DNA from: Gordonibacter massiliensis (ex Traore et al. 2017)
GTDB taxonomy: Bacteria > Actinomycetota > Coriobacteriia > Coriobacteriales > Eggerthellaceae
Direction: 5' to 3'
NCBI GenBank assembly: GCA_900170005.1
Contig: LT827128.1
Span: 1-64,000, forward strand
Length of the DNA stretch: 64,000 nt
Of the stretch, positions 1 to 8,292 are shown piece by piece. The position numbers and the translations under genes were made by a program. Below the pieces are notes generated by a model, which saw only the letters and a program-made list of their open reading frames with translations, was not told the origin of the DNA and searched no databases. Every line of letters starts with the position of its first letter. Position 1 is the first letter of the stretch.

Positions 1-83
1 TCCCCGCCCCTCCGCGCCGTCGCGCTCCCGGGAGGGGTCGTGTTGATTCTGCGCGGGGGAACGGGGGCCGGTCGGGCCGAGAG

Positions 84-89
84 TATAAT
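84..89 (+). promoter_or_regulatory. Probable -10 box for the first gene
   Basis: A perfect TATAAT lies 55 bp upstream of the GTG start at 144. No convincing -35 hexamer is visible in the GC-rich stretch upstream, so only the -10 is called. Confidence 0.5.
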
Positions 90-143
90 GGAGCGAGGAG
101 CATTCTACCTGCATGCTTTCATACGGGGACGGAGGAACGTCTG

Positions 144-752
144 GTGAGCGACAAGGCACAAGAGGCGGCGAAAACGGCCGAGTTGGCGATGCGCGACGAG
201 GCCAAGCTCGTGGAATTGACGGAAGCGCTGTCGGGAGGGTCGCGACGCGCGCGCCAGAACGCCGCTTCGGCTCTTGCCATCGTTGCCAAGGGGGCTCCCG
301 AATCGCTCGTTCCCCATGGGTCCGCCTTCGTCGACGCGCTCAATCGCCCTGAAGCCCAGACGCGTTGGGAGTGCCTCGACATCCTCACGTCGCTCGTCGA
401 CTACGATTCCCGCACGTGCGACAAGGCCGTGGCGGGGGCCGAGGCCGCCCTGTTCGACGAGGAGAGCGGCCCGGTTCGCCTTGCGGCCATGCGCTTTCTG
501 TGCAAGTTGGGCGCTACGACCGAGAACCGTTCCGAAAAGACCTGGCCCTTGATCGACGAGGCCATCCAGTGCTGGCATGGCGACATGGAGTTCCAGGACA
601 TGCTCGTTGCGGTGGTGGATTTCTCCGCGGGCAAGCTTGCCGTCCAGGTGAAAGAGGAGCTGGGCGACCGTATGAAGTTCGACGCCGAGAACGGCAAGGG
701 CGCGCTCAAGCGACGTGCCAAGCAGATCGTCGACAACGTGCAGGCGAGCTGA
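144..752 (+). CDS. HEAT-repeat-like helical protein, function unknown
   Basis: The product is a 202-residue soluble protein with no signal peptide or membrane segment. The GTG start is chosen because GGAGG sits 8 bases upstream (131-135). Residues 20-130 look like two or three antiparallel alpha-helical repeats of HEAT/ARM type, with alternating Leu/Ala helices. The C-terminus (about 175-200) is rich in Lys, Arg and Glu. Such repeats usually serve protein-protein contact, so a scaffold or adaptor role is possible, but nothing here points to a partner. It has its own -10 box upstream and a hairpin terminator downstream, so it is probably monocistronic rather than part of the TCA operon that follows. 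Confidence 0.75.
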   Translation: MSDKAQEAAKTAELAMRDEAKLVELTEALSGGSRRARQNAASALAIVAKGAPESLVPHGSAFVDALNRPEAQTRWECLDILTSLVDYDSRTCDKAVAGAEAALFDEESGPVRLAAMRFLCKLGATTENRSEKTWPLIDEAIQCWHGDMEFQDMLVAVVDFSAGKLAVQVKEELGDRMKFDAENGKGALKRRAKQIVDNVQAS

Positions 753-770
753 CCTTTTTCCGTATACGCG

Positions 771-793
771 GCGGGCCTTTCGGGCCCGCTTTT
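771..793 (+). terminator. Rho-independent terminator after the HEAT-like gene
   Basis: The stem GCGGGCC (771-777) pairs with GGCCCGC (783-789) across a 5-nt loop and is followed by four T residues. It separates the first gene from the isocitrate dehydrogenase gene. Confidence 0.7.
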
Positions 794-845
794 CGCCGCG
801 CCTTCCCGGATCTGCGGCGCACGGGGATTCGGCAAAGGAGAGCAT

Positions 846-1934
846 ATGGCACAGCATAAGGTGACGCTCATTCCGGGCGACGGCATCGGCGTGGAGACGT
901 CGGCCGCCATGCAGCGCGTGGTGGAGGCGAGCGGCGTCGATATCGTTTGGGATGTGGCGCCGGCCGGCGCGGCCTGCGTGGAAACGCACGGCACGCCGCT
1001 TCCTCGGGAAACCATCGAATCCGTCAGACGCACCAAGGTGGCCATCAAAGGGCCCGTGGCCACGCCGGTCGGCACGGGTTTTCGCAGCGTGAACGTGGCG
1101 CTTCGCAAAGAGCTCGACTTGTACGCGTGTCTGCGCCCCGTGCAGTCGCTGCCGGGTGCCGGGGGTCGGTACGACGACGTCGACCTGGTCATCGTGCGGG
1201 AAAACTCCGAAGACCTGTACGCGGGCGTGGAGTTCGAAGAGGGGTCCGAGGGCGCCCGCAGGCTCATCGAGCTGTGCGAGGAGGAGGGCGCGGGGTCGAT
1301 ACGGCCCGATTCGGGCATAAGCATCAAGTCCATCTCCGTCACCGCTTCGGAACGCATCGTGCGCCACGCCTTCGAGTACGCGCTCGAGCACGGCAGGAAG
1401 AAGGTCTCGGCGGCCCACAAGGCGAACATCATGAAGCATTCGGACGGCTTGTTCCTGCGCGTGGCGCGCGGCGTGGCCAAGGAGTACGAGGGGCGCGTGG
1501 CGTTCGACGAGCGCATCATGGACGCGTGCTGCATGAACCTGGTGATGGACCCGACGCAGTTCGACGTGATCGTGTTCCCGAACCTGTACGGAGACCTTGC
1601 GAGCGACCTCGCGGCCGGCCTCGTGGGCGGCCTGGGGTTGGCTCCCGGAGCGAACGTGGGCGAGGAATACGCCGTGTTCGAGGCCGTTCACGGATCCGCG
1701 CCCGATATCGCGGGCCAGAACAAGGCAAACCCGACCGCCCAGATCATGTCTGCAGCCATGATGCTGGACCACCTGGGCGAGGTCGACGCCGCCGCGCGCA
1801 TACGGCGCGCCGTATGCGCGGTGTACGCGGAGGGCGCCCATTTGACGGGGGACATACGCCGTGCGTCCGGTTCGGCTGGGGCGCCGGCAACTTGCACGGA
1901 GTTCACCGAAGCGCTCGTTGCGGCGCTCGACTAG
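846..1934 (+). CDS. NAD-type isocitrate dehydrogenase (isocitrate/isopropylmalate dehydrogenase family)
   Basis: This beta-decarboxylating dehydrogenase is predicted to oxidise isocitrate to 2-oxoglutarate. The 362 residues fit the short NAD-dependent class. The family features are visible: GDGIG at 11-15, the substrate-binding RSVN at 80-83 with downstream arginines, the metal-binding NLYGDLASD at 246-254 (Asp250, Asp254), and HGSAPDIAG at 282-290, where the Asp favours NAD over NADP. AAAGGAG lies just upstream of the ATG. Aconitase begins 85 bp downstream on the same strand, so the two probably form one unit turning citrate into 2-oxoglutarate. Isopropylmalate or homoisocitrate dehydrogenase is the alternative, but the RSVN signature and the aconitase neighbour favour isocitrate. 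A second, unrelated NADP-type enzyme lies at 24145-25347. Confidence 0.88.
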   Translation: MAQHKVTLIPGDGIGVETSAAMQRVVEASGVDIVWDVAPAGAACVETHGTPLPRETIESVRRTKVAIKGPVATPVGTGFRSVNVALRKELDLYACLRPVQSLPGAGGRYDDVDLVIVRENSEDLYAGVEFEEGSEGARRLIELCEEEGAGSIRPDSGISIKSISVTASERIVRHAFEYALEHGRKKVSAAHKANIMKHSDGLFLRVARGVAKEYEGRVAFDERIMDACCMNLVMDPTQFDVIVFPNLYGDLASDLAAGLVGGLGLAPGANVGEEYAVFEAVHGSAPDIAGQNKANPTAQIMSAAMMLDHLGEVDAAARIRRAVCAVYAEGAHLTGDIRRASGSAGAPATCTEFTEALVAALD

Positions 1935-1950
1935 CGAAGACGAGAGGAAG

Positions 1951-1984
1951 GCGCCGAGGGACGGGATCGCCCGCCCTTCGGCGC
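1951..1984 (+). other. Intercistronic hairpin between isocitrate dehydrogenase and aconitase
   Basis: GCGCCGAGGG (1951-1960) pairs with CCCTTCGGCGC (1974-1984) with one mismatch. No T-tract follows, so it is more likely an RNA processing or stability element than a terminator. Confidence 0.4.
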
Positions 1985-2019
1985 ACGGCAGCCGCCTCGC
2001 GCGGCGGAATGGAGCAAAC

Positions 2020-4698
2020 ATGACCGACGAGACGAACCGTTTCGCCGCCACGCTCGACGTGGACGGTGCGAGCTACACCTACTTCCCCGTGTCGGGGGTG
2101 CCGGGTTCCGAGAAGCTGCCCTACGCGCTCACGGTGCTGCTGGAGAACGTGCTGCGCAACGTGCGCGACGAGCAGGCGGCCGAAGAGCTCGCCGGGCGCA
2201 TCGTGGCCGCGGGCAACGCGGGCGAGGTGGGCAGCGAAGTGGAGTTCTCGCCGGCGCGCGTGCTGTTCCAGGACTTCACGGGCGTGCCGGTGTTCGTGGA
2301 CTTCGCCGTCATGCGCGAGGCGTGTGCCTCCCTCGGCGGTGATCCGGCGAAGATCAACCCGCAGATCCCCTGCGATTTGGTGATCGACCACTCGGTCATC
2401 GCGGACGAGGCCGGTTGCGCGGGCGCCCTCGAGCGCAACATGGAGCTGGAGTTCTCGCGCAACAAGGAGCGCTACGATTTCTTGAAATGGTCGCAGCAGA
2501 GCTTCGACAACGTGCGCATCGTGCCGCCTGGGGCGGGCATCTGCCACCAGCTGAACATCGAGCAGTTCGCGCACGTGGTGATGACGTCGGACGATGCGGG
2601 GGTCGCGCGCGCGGACGGCGAGAGGCCCGTGGCGTACTTCGACACGCTCGTGGGCACCGACAGCCACACGCCCACGGCGAACGGCATCGGCGTGTTGGGT
2701 TGGGGCGTGGGCGGCATCGAGGCCGAGGCTGCGGCGCTCGGCCAGCCCATCACGACGCTCGTGCCGCGCGTGGTGGGCGTGCGCCTGACCGGCGAGCTGG
2801 CCGACGGCGTGTGCGCTATGGACGTGGCGCTGACGTTCGCGCAGATGCTGCGCGCCAAGGGCGTGGTGGGGTGCTTCGTGGAGTGCTTCGGACCGGGTCT
2901 CGACAGCCTGAACGCCACGCAGCGCACGTGCATCTCGAACATGACGCCGGAGTACGGCAGCACGTGCACGCTGTTCCCGGTGGACGATGCGACGCTCGCC
3001 TACCTGCGCTTGACCGGTCGCTCCGAAGAGCAGGTGGCGCTCGTCGAGGCCTACGCGAAGGCGCAGGGGTTCTGGAACGACCCGGAGGCTCCGGCGCGCA
3101 CGTACGCCGAGGTGATCGAGTTGGATCTGGGCTCGGTGGAGCGCTCGCTGGCCGGGCCCTCGCGTCCGCACGACCGCATTCCGCTTGTCGGCGCGCAGGA
3201 GCGATTCCGCGCGGTGTGCGACGAGCGCGGGCTCGATCGCGCGAAGACGGTGGACGTGGAGCTGGCGGGCGCGACGCACGAGCTCACGCACGGCGCGCTG
3301 GCCATCGCGGCCGTGACGAGCTGCACGACGGCCACCGACCCGCGCATGATGCTGGCCTGCGGGCTCGTGGCCCAGAAGGCGGCTGCGGCGGGCCTCGCGC
3401 CCAAGCCGTGGGTGAAGACCATCCTCGCGCCGGGCAGCAAGGCCACCGAGCTTCTGCTCGAGCGCGCCGGGCTCTTGGACGGCTTGCGCCAACTGGGCTT
3501 TTACACGTGCGGTTTCGGCTGCATGAGCTGCATCGGCAACTCGGGCCCGATCTTGGACGAGCTGCACGCCGTGGCCGACGACATCGAGCTGGCGAGCGTG
3601 CTTTCCGGCAACCGCAACTTCGAGGGGCGCATCTCGCCCGACGTGTCGCAGAACTATCTGGCCGCGCCCGCCACGGTTATCGCCTACGCGCTGGCGGGCA
3701 CGATGGACGTGGATCTGGAGCACGACGCGCTGGGGCACCGCGCGGACGGCACGCCGGTGCATCTGGCCGACATCTGGCCGACCGACGCGGAGATCGACGC
3801 GCTCGTGGACGCGCAGGTGAACCGCGAGCTGTACGAGGATGGCGCGCGCGGGCTGTACGACGGCGACGCGGCCTGGCAGGCGCTGGGAAGCGAGCCGAGC
3901 GACACGTTCGCGTGGGACGACGCCTCCACCTACGTGCGCCGCGCTCCGTACTTCGACGGCATGGAGCGCGAGCCGTCCGCGCCGGAGCCCATCGAGGACG
4001 CTCGCGCGCTCGCGCGGCTCGGCGACTTCATCACCACCGACCACATCTCGCCGGCCGGCTCCATCGCGGCCGACTCCCCGGCGGCGCGTTACCTTGAGGA
4101 GCGCGGCGTCGAGCCGGCCGACTTCAACACGTACGGCGCGCGCCGCGGCAATCACGAGGTGATGATGCGCGGCACGTTCGCCAACGTGAAGCTGCAGAAC
4201 CTGCTGGCCGAGGGGAAGAAGGGCGGTTGGACGCGCGACTTCTTGGAAGGCGACGTGCGCCCGCTGTTCGACGCCGCCACGGACTACGAGGCCGCCGGCG
4301 TGCCGCTCGTGGTGGTGGCCGGCAAGATGTACGGCAGCGGCTCGTCGCGCGACTGGGCGGCGAAGGGGCCGGCGCTTCTGGGCATCCGCGCGGCGTTCGC
4401 GGAAAGCTTCGAGCGCATCCATCGCTCCAACCTCATCGGCATGGGCATCCTGCCGCTGCAGTTCGCCGAGGGGGAAAGCGCCGAGAGCCTGGGGCTGGAC
4501 GGTTCGGAGCGCTACACGGTGGGGCAGGTCGACTTCTCGGCCGGGCTGCCCGAGCCGCGCGTGGTGGACGTGAAGGCCGAGCGGGCCGACGGCTCGACGG
4601 TGGCTTTCGAGGCGACGGTGCGCGTGGACACGCCCACGGAAGGGCGCTACTACGAAAACGGGGGCATCCTGCCGTACGTGTTGAGAAGTTTATTGTAA
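2020..4698 (+). CDS. acnA: Aconitate hydratase (aconitase A type)
   Basis: Aconitase isomerises citrate to isocitrate through a [4Fe-4S] cluster. From ATG 2020 (GGAG at 2011-2014) the product is 892 residues, normal for the AcnA/IRP1 class. An open frame continues upstream to 1861 but lacks a good start. The cluster ligands are Cys435 (SCTT motif) and Cys501/Cys504 (CMSC). Other signatures are GTDSHTPTANGIG at about 212-224, and the C-terminal swivel domain with GDFITTDHISPAGS, YGARRGNHEVMMRGTFAN and YGSGSSRDWAAKG. It follows the NAD-type isocitrate dehydrogenase and ends at a strong hairpin, so the pair encodes the oxidative arm of the TCA cycle. Confidence 0.97.
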   Translation: MTDETNRFAATLDVDGASYTYFPVSGVPGSEKLPYALTVLLENVLRNVRDEQAAEELAGRIVAAGNAGEVGSEVEFSPARVLFQDFTGVPVFVDFAVMREACASLGGDPAKINPQIPCDLVIDHSVIADEAGCAGALERNMELEFSRNKERYDFLKWSQQSFDNVRIVPPGAGICHQLNIEQFAHVVMTSDDAGVARADGERPVAYFDTLVGTDSHTPTANGIGVLGWGVGGIEAEAAALGQPITTLVPRVVGVRLTGELADGVCAMDVALTFAQMLRAKGVVGCFVECFGPGLDSLNATQRTCISNMTPEYGSTCTLFPVDDATLAYLRLTGRSEEQVALVEAYAKAQGFWNDPEAPARTYAEVIELDLGSVERSLAGPSRPHDRIPLVGAQERFRAVCDERGLDRAKTVDVELAGATHELTHGALAIAAVTSCTTATDPRMMLACGLVAQKAAAAGLAPKPWVKTILAPGSKATELLLERAGLLDGLRQLGFYTCGFGCMSCIGNSGPILDELHAVADDIELASVLSGNRNFEGRISPDVSQNYLAAPATVIAYALAGTMDVDLEHDALGHRADGTPVHLADIWPTDAEIDALVDAQVNRELYEDGARGLYDGDAAWQALGSEPSDTFAWDDASTYVRRAPYFDGMEREPSAPEPIEDARALARLGDFITTDHISPAGSIAADSPAARYLEERGVEPADFNTYGARRGNHEVMMRGTFANVKLQNLLAEGKKGGWTRDFLEGDVRPLFDAATDYEAAGVPLVVVAGKMYGSGSSRDWAAKGPALLGIRAAFAESFERIHRSNLIGMGILPLQFAEGESAESLGLDGSERYTVGQVDFSAGLPEPRVVDVKAERADGSTVAFEATVRVDTPTEGRYYENGGILPYVLRSLL

Positions 4699-4714
4699 GG
4701 GCAAAGTAACGTTG

Positions 4715-4746
4715 GCGCCCGATTGCGCGAGGTAATCGGGCGCTTT
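4715..4746 (+). terminator. Terminator-like hairpin after aconitase
   Basis: A perfect 10-bp stem, GCGCCCGATT (4715-4724) with AATCGGGCGC (4734-4743), has a 9-nt loop and is followed by a short TTT. The T-tract is weak, but the position 17 bp after the aconitase stop fits. Confidence 0.65.
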
Positions 4747-4750
4747 GCCG

Positions 4751-4756
4751 TATAAT
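4751..4756 (+). promoter_or_regulatory. -10 box for the 4797 membrane-protein gene
   Basis: A perfect TATAAT lies 40 bp upstream of the GTG start, directly after the aconitase terminator. No good -35 is apparent at 16-18 bp because the hairpin occupies that stretch. Confidence 0.6.
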
Positions 4757-4796
4757 AGATACTTTAGGCAATCGTAGGTTACGGGAAAGGGATGCC

Positions 4797-6707
4797 GTGA
4801 AACAGACATCCGGAATCGACGCGCTGCTCGAGGCGCTCAAGCAATCAGGGGTCAACGTCGACGGTCGGTTCGACGCCGATGCCGAGGCGCCGTCGGACGG
4901 CGCCGGCCGCTCCGGCGGCAACGGCGGCGGCGCGAAGCCTCCCCACGTGCACATGGAGGTTCCGTTCGCGGACCGCATGGCGGCTTGGGGCAAGAAGGCG
5001 CTCATCATCGCCGCCATCGTGATCGTGCTCATCGGCTTGGCCGCCTATTGGTGGTTCCATCCGCCCATCAACATCCACAGCACGGACACGTGGATGTTCG
5101 TGGCCGTGTTCATTCTGCTGCCGCTGTTCCTGGTGTTCTGGAGCAAGTCGCACAGCTACAAGGCGGGCACGGGCAAGGTCGAGGCGAACCCCGGCAAGGC
5201 CAAGGCGTTCAAGTTCGCGAGCTACGTGCCGGTGGCCGTGGCCGTGCTCGGCGTGATCGGCGCCATCATGTCGCTGTCCATCTTCCCCGGCAACGCCGAG
5301 AAGTACGCGAACGTGCTGCAGACCGACACGCTCGATTTCGCCAACGACATCAAAGAGGTCAACTACTCGGAGATCCCCATCATCGACCGCGACTCCGCCG
5401 TGCTTCTGGGCAACCGCGAGATGGGCTCCATCCCCGAGTTCGTGAGCCAGTTCGAGATATCGCCGCTGTACAGCCAGATCAACTACCAGGGCGCACCGGT
5501 GCGCGTGAGCCCGTTGGGCTACGCCGACCTGTTCAAGTGGTTCACGAACCGCGAGGCGGGCATTCCCGCCTACGCGCTGGTGAACATGACGACGCAGGAC
5601 GCCGAGATCGTGAAGCTGGGCGACAGCCCCATCCACTACTCGCAGTCCGAGCCGCTCGTGCGCAACATCGACCGCCACGTGCAGCTGAGCTATCCGTTCT
5701 ACATGTTCGACGAGAAGTCGTTCGAGATCGACGAGGACGGCCACCCGTGGTGGATCTGCCCGGTGCAGACCCGCACGATCGGCCTGTTCGGCGGCACGAC
5801 CATCAACCGCGTGGTGCTGTGCGACGCGACGACGGGCGAGACGCAGGACCTGGCCATCGAGGACGTGCCGCAGTGGGTCGACCGCGCGTATCCGGCCGAG
5901 CTGCTCATCGAGCAGTACAACTGGAGCGGCAAGTACAAGGACGGCTGGCTGAACTCGGTGTTCGGCCAGGCGGGCGTGGTGCAGACGACGCCGGGCACCG
6001 ACGGCTCGCTGGGTTACAACTACATCGCGAAGGACGACGACGTGTGGGTGTACACGGGCGTGACCTCGGCCACCGCCGACAACTCCATCGTGGGCTTCGT
6101 GCTGGTGAACCAGCGCTCGGCCGAATCGCACTTCTACTCGGTGCCGGGCGCGACGGAGGCGTCGGCCATGCAGTCGGCCGAGGGCCAGGTGCAGAACCTG
6201 CGCTACAAGTCCACGTTCCCGCTGCTCATCAACGTGTCCAACGAGCCGACGTACTTCATGGCCCTGAAAGACGATGCGGGCCTCGTGAAGAAGTTCGCCA
6301 TGATCAACATCAAGCAGTACCAGTACGTGGCTATCGGCGACACGGTGGCGGAATGCCAGAAGTCCTACCAGGCCCTGCTCGCCACCAACGGCGTGTCGAC
6401 GGGCGATACCGAAACCTTGGGCGTGCTGGAGGCCCAGGGCAAGATCGTGCACATCGCGCAAGCGGTGGTCGAGGGCAACTCGCACTTCTACGTGAAGCTG
6501 GAAGACGGCGACAACATCTACGACTTCGCGCTTCCGGGCCTCATCGAGATCGTGGGGTACAAGGAGGGCGATCCCATCGCCTTCAAGTACGTGGAGGCCG
6601 AGCCCACGAACCCCGTTGAGGAGATCCTCGCAGCGGACGGCGCCTCGGCGGCCGCTGCGGCCAAGGAGGCCCAAGCCACGGGCGACGCGGCCGGTAACGC
6701 CGCGTAG
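4797..6707 (+). CDS. Membrane-anchored protein of unknown function with a large soluble domain
   Basis: The product has 636 residues from a GTG start preceded by GGGAAAGGG. Residues 1-65 are hydrophilic and Gly/Asp-rich. Three membrane segments follow at about 68-87, 99-115 and 141-162. The remaining 470 residues are a soluble beta-rich domain rich in aromatic residues, and the C-terminus is an Ala-rich tail. No catalytic motif or known family is recognised. An odd number of membrane passes would place the large domain on the opposite face from the N-terminus, probably outside. It has its own -10 box and is followed by a GC-rich repeat hairpin, so it is likely a single-gene unit. Confidence 0.8.
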   Translation: MKQTSGIDALLEALKQSGVNVDGRFDADAEAPSDGAGRSGGNGGGAKPPHVHMEVPFADRMAAWGKKALIIAAIVIVLIGLAAYWWFHPPINIHSTDTWMFVAVFILLPLFLVFWSKSHSYKAGTGKVEANPGKAKAFKFASYVPVAVAVLGVIGAIMSLSIFPGNAEKYANVLQTDTLDFANDIKEVNYSEIPIIDRDSAVLLGNREMGSIPEFVSQFEISPLYSQINYQGAPVRVSPLGYADLFKWFTNREAGIPAYALVNMTTQDAEIVKLGDSPIHYSQSEPLVRNIDRHVQLSYPFYMFDEKSFEIDEDGHPWWICPVQTRTIGLFGGTTINRVVLCDATTGETQDLAIEDVPQWVDRAYPAELLIEQYNWSGKYKDGWLNSVFGQAGVVQTTPGTDGSLGYNYIAKDDDVWVYTGVTSATADNSIVGFVLVNQRSAESHFYSVPGATEASAMQSAEGQVQNLRYKSTFPLLINVSNEPTYFMALKDDAGLVKKFAMINIKQYQYVAIGDTVAECQKSYQALLATNGVSTGDTETLGVLEAQGKIVHIAQAVVEGNSHFYVKLEDGDNIYDFALPGLIEIVGYKEGDPIAFKYVEAEPTNPVEEILAADGASAAAAAKEAQATGDAAGNAA

Positions 6708-6744
6708 GGCGATTGCCCGGAAGAGCCTGCAGGCAACGATGACG

Positions 6745-6776
6745 CCGTAGGGGCGGGCTGCTGCCCGCCCCTACGG
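6745..6776. repeat. CCGTAGGGGCG-family hairpin, short form
   Basis: A perfect 14-bp inverted repeat (6745-6758 with 6763-6776) closes a TGCT loop. It begins CCGTAGGGGCG and ends CGCCCCTACGG, the same outer sequence as the longer repeats at 31576 and 39039. It lies just after the 4797 gene and may help stabilise or end its transcript, although there is no T-tract. Confidence 0.7.
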
Positions 6777-6806
6777 GGGCTTGGCGTGTTGTTTTGAGTG
6801 CGGCGG

Positions 6807-6836
6807 TTGACATTTTTCGGATTGATGGCAAAATAT
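6807..6836 (+). promoter_or_regulatory. Promoter of the rplJ-rplL operon
   Basis: TTGACA (6807-6812) is a consensus -35. An A/T-rich -10 region (around 6829-6836, AAAATAT) follows at about 16-18 bp in an otherwise GC-rich area. The L10 leader starts a few bases downstream. Confidence 0.7.
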
Positions 6837-6840
6837 AGCA

Positions 6841-7000
6841 GTTGCCTCTTCGGAGGCGACACGATGAAAGATAGTTCCGCTGCCCAAGACAGCAGGCACC
6901 GAAAGGTTTAATCGCAGACGATGCGGCCCGCCGAGGTGGTTGTATAAGTTTCGCGCTTAGACGACCCCTGCTGTCATGAGACGGCGGGGGTCGTTCCTTT
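6841..7000 (+). ncRNA. Ribosomal protein L10 leader
   Basis: The untranslated region before rplJ folds into a first hairpin, GTTGCCTC-TTCG-GAGGCGAC (6841-6860). A bulged region follows (about 6880-6940), containing GCCCAAGACAGCAGGCACCG-like and CCGCCGAGG segments. It ends in a terminator-like stem, ACGACCCC (6961-6968) with GGGGTCGT (6987-6994), followed by a T-rich run. L10 leaders are known to bind the L10-L12 complex and regulate their own operon. Position and folding match that role; exact boundaries are inferred. Confidence 0.75.
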
Positions 7001-7065
7001 TTCTCAGGCGACGATCCCACCCGCGAGGGGCGGAACCCGAGTTTGAGAAGAAGGAGGTGTACTAC

Positions 7066-7587
7066 ATGCCCAACGTGAAGAACCAAGAGATGCTCGCCAA
7101 GATCAAAGAGGACCTGGACGGCGTTTCCGCTGTGTGGGTCGTGGACTACTGCGGCCTGACGGTGAAGGACATCCAGGCGTTGCGCGTGGCTATTCGCGAG
7201 ACCGGTGCGAGCCTGAAGGTGTACAAGAACACCCTCATGCACATCGCGCTGGAGGAGTCGGACCTGCCCACGCTCGACGATCTGCTGGAAGGCCCGAGCG
7301 CGTTCGTGTTCGCCGGCGACGACGTGGCCGCTGCCGCGAAGGCCGTGAAGACGTTCGCCAAGACCAACCAGAACCTGGAGATCAAGGGCGGCTTGATGGA
7401 AGGCGCGCAGGTTTCCGCCGCACAGGTGGAGGCTATCGCATCGCTTCCGTCCCGCGAAGAGCTGCTGGCTCAGATCGCCGGCGCCATTTCCGGTGTTGCC
7501 CGCGGCCTTGCCGTGGCGCTCAACGGCGTGCCGAGCGGTTTGGCCCAGGTCACGAAGGCCGTGGCCGACCAGAAAGAAGCTGCTTAA
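7066..7587 (+). CDS. rplJ: 50S ribosomal protein L10
   Basis: L10 anchors the L7/L12 stalk on the large ribosomal subunit. The 173-residue product starts MPNVKNQEMLAKIKEDL and carries the family core: an N-terminal globular domain with VDYCGLTVKDIQALR and KVYKNTLMHIAL, then a C-terminal helix that binds L12 dimers. ATG 7066 is chosen over the longer frame from 6976 because AAGGAGGT lies directly upstream and the longer N-terminus would run through the leader terminator. rplL follows 91 bp downstream. The L10 leader upstream implies autoregulation. Confidence 0.96.
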   Translation: MPNVKNQEMLAKIKEDLDGVSAVWVVDYCGLTVKDIQALRVAIRETGASLKVYKNTLMHIALEESDLPTLDDLLEGPSAFVFAGDDVAAAAKAVKTFAKTNQNLEIKGGLMEGAQVSAAQVEAIASLPSREELLAQIAGAISGVARGLAVALNGVPSGLAQVTKAVADQKEAA

Positions 7588-7678
7588 CCCGCAGCTTGGC
7601 AGCGTGACGAGCGCTGCCTAACCGAAAGTTGTACAAGCACCGGTCGGGAAGGCCCGACCGCTTTGAAAGGAAGCTAAC

Positions 7679-8056
7679 ATGGCTGTTACTCGCGAAGAGA
7701 TTATCGAGGCCCTCAAGGAGATGTCCCTGCTCGAGGCGTCTGAACTGGTGAAGGATATCGAGGAGACCTTTGGCGTTTCCGCCGCCGCCCCTGTGGCCGT
7801 GGCCGCCGCCGCTCCTGCCGAGGGTGGCGCCGCCGCCGAGGAGAAGACCGACTTCGACGTCGTGCTCGAGGGCTTCGGCGACAACAAGATCGCCGTCATC
7901 AAGGTTGTCCGCGAGATCACGAGCCTGGGCCTGAAGGAGGCCAAGGAGCTGGTCGAGGGCGCGCCGAAGCCGATCCAGGAGGGCGTGGCCAAGGACAAGG
8001 CCGAGGAGATCAAGGCCAAGCTCGAGGAAGCCGGCGCGGCCGTCACCCTCAAGTAG
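7679..8056 (+). CDS. rplL: 50S ribosomal protein L7/L12
   Basis: L7/L12 forms the flexible stalk that recruits translation factors. The 125-residue product has the N-terminal dimerisation domain (1-35), an Ala/Pro-rich hinge (about 36-55) and the conserved C-terminal domain with EKTDFDVVL and [27 protein letters not shown] site precedes the ATG. It is the second gene of the rplJ-rplL operon and is followed by a hairpin terminator. Confidence 0.98.
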   Translation: MAVTREEIIEALKEMSLLEASELVKDIEETFGVSAAAPVAVAAAAPAEGGAAAEEKTDFDVVLEGFGDNKIAVIKVVREITSLGLKEAKELVEGAPKPIQEGVAKDKAEEIKAKLEEAGAAVTLK

Positions 8057-8099
8057 CTTATCGCTGCAGGTTGAATCGCGACCATGCGGTCGCTTGGAG

Positions 8100-8129
8100 G
8101 GGTCCGTTGCTTTTGCAGCGGGCCCTTTT
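8100..8129 (+). terminator. Terminator after rplL
   Basis: GGGTCCGTTGC (8100-8110) pairs with GCAGCGGGCCC (8115-8125), allowing G-U pairs, across a TTTT loop. Four T residues follow. Confidence 0.75.
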
Positions 8130-8214
8130 CGTCGTAACGCGGGCTTCGCGCCGAAGACGTTTCTTGGTTGCTGACGTGTCGGCAACGGTTCTTTCTCGTT
8201 TTTTGGAGCATGCG

Positions 8215-8220
8215 TATAGT
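8215..8220 (+). promoter_or_regulatory. Possible -10 box for the DUF4013 gene
   Basis: TATAGT lies about 70 bp upstream of the ATG at 8293, in the only A/T-rich stretch of the gap. The -35 is weak. A short hairpin (GTTGC 8167-8171 with GCAAC 8182-8186) precedes it. Confidence 0.35.
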
Positions 8221-8292
8221 TAACCGCGTAAACTGGTGGAACGTGAATCGAAAGGCTGCACGGAGGTGCAGCCGTCCGGATAGGAGGCCGCC

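Noticed and set aside
846-1934. 3-isopropylmalate dehydrogenase for leucine synthesis
   Set aside because: The RSVN substrate motif and aconitase neighbour favour isocitrate; no leuA, leuC or leuD genes are near.
1903-4422. Long minus-strand open frame of 839 codons opposite aconitase
   Set aside because: It is a GC-skew shadow: Arg/His/Val-rich with no family motifs, while the plus strand carries complete aconitase signatures.
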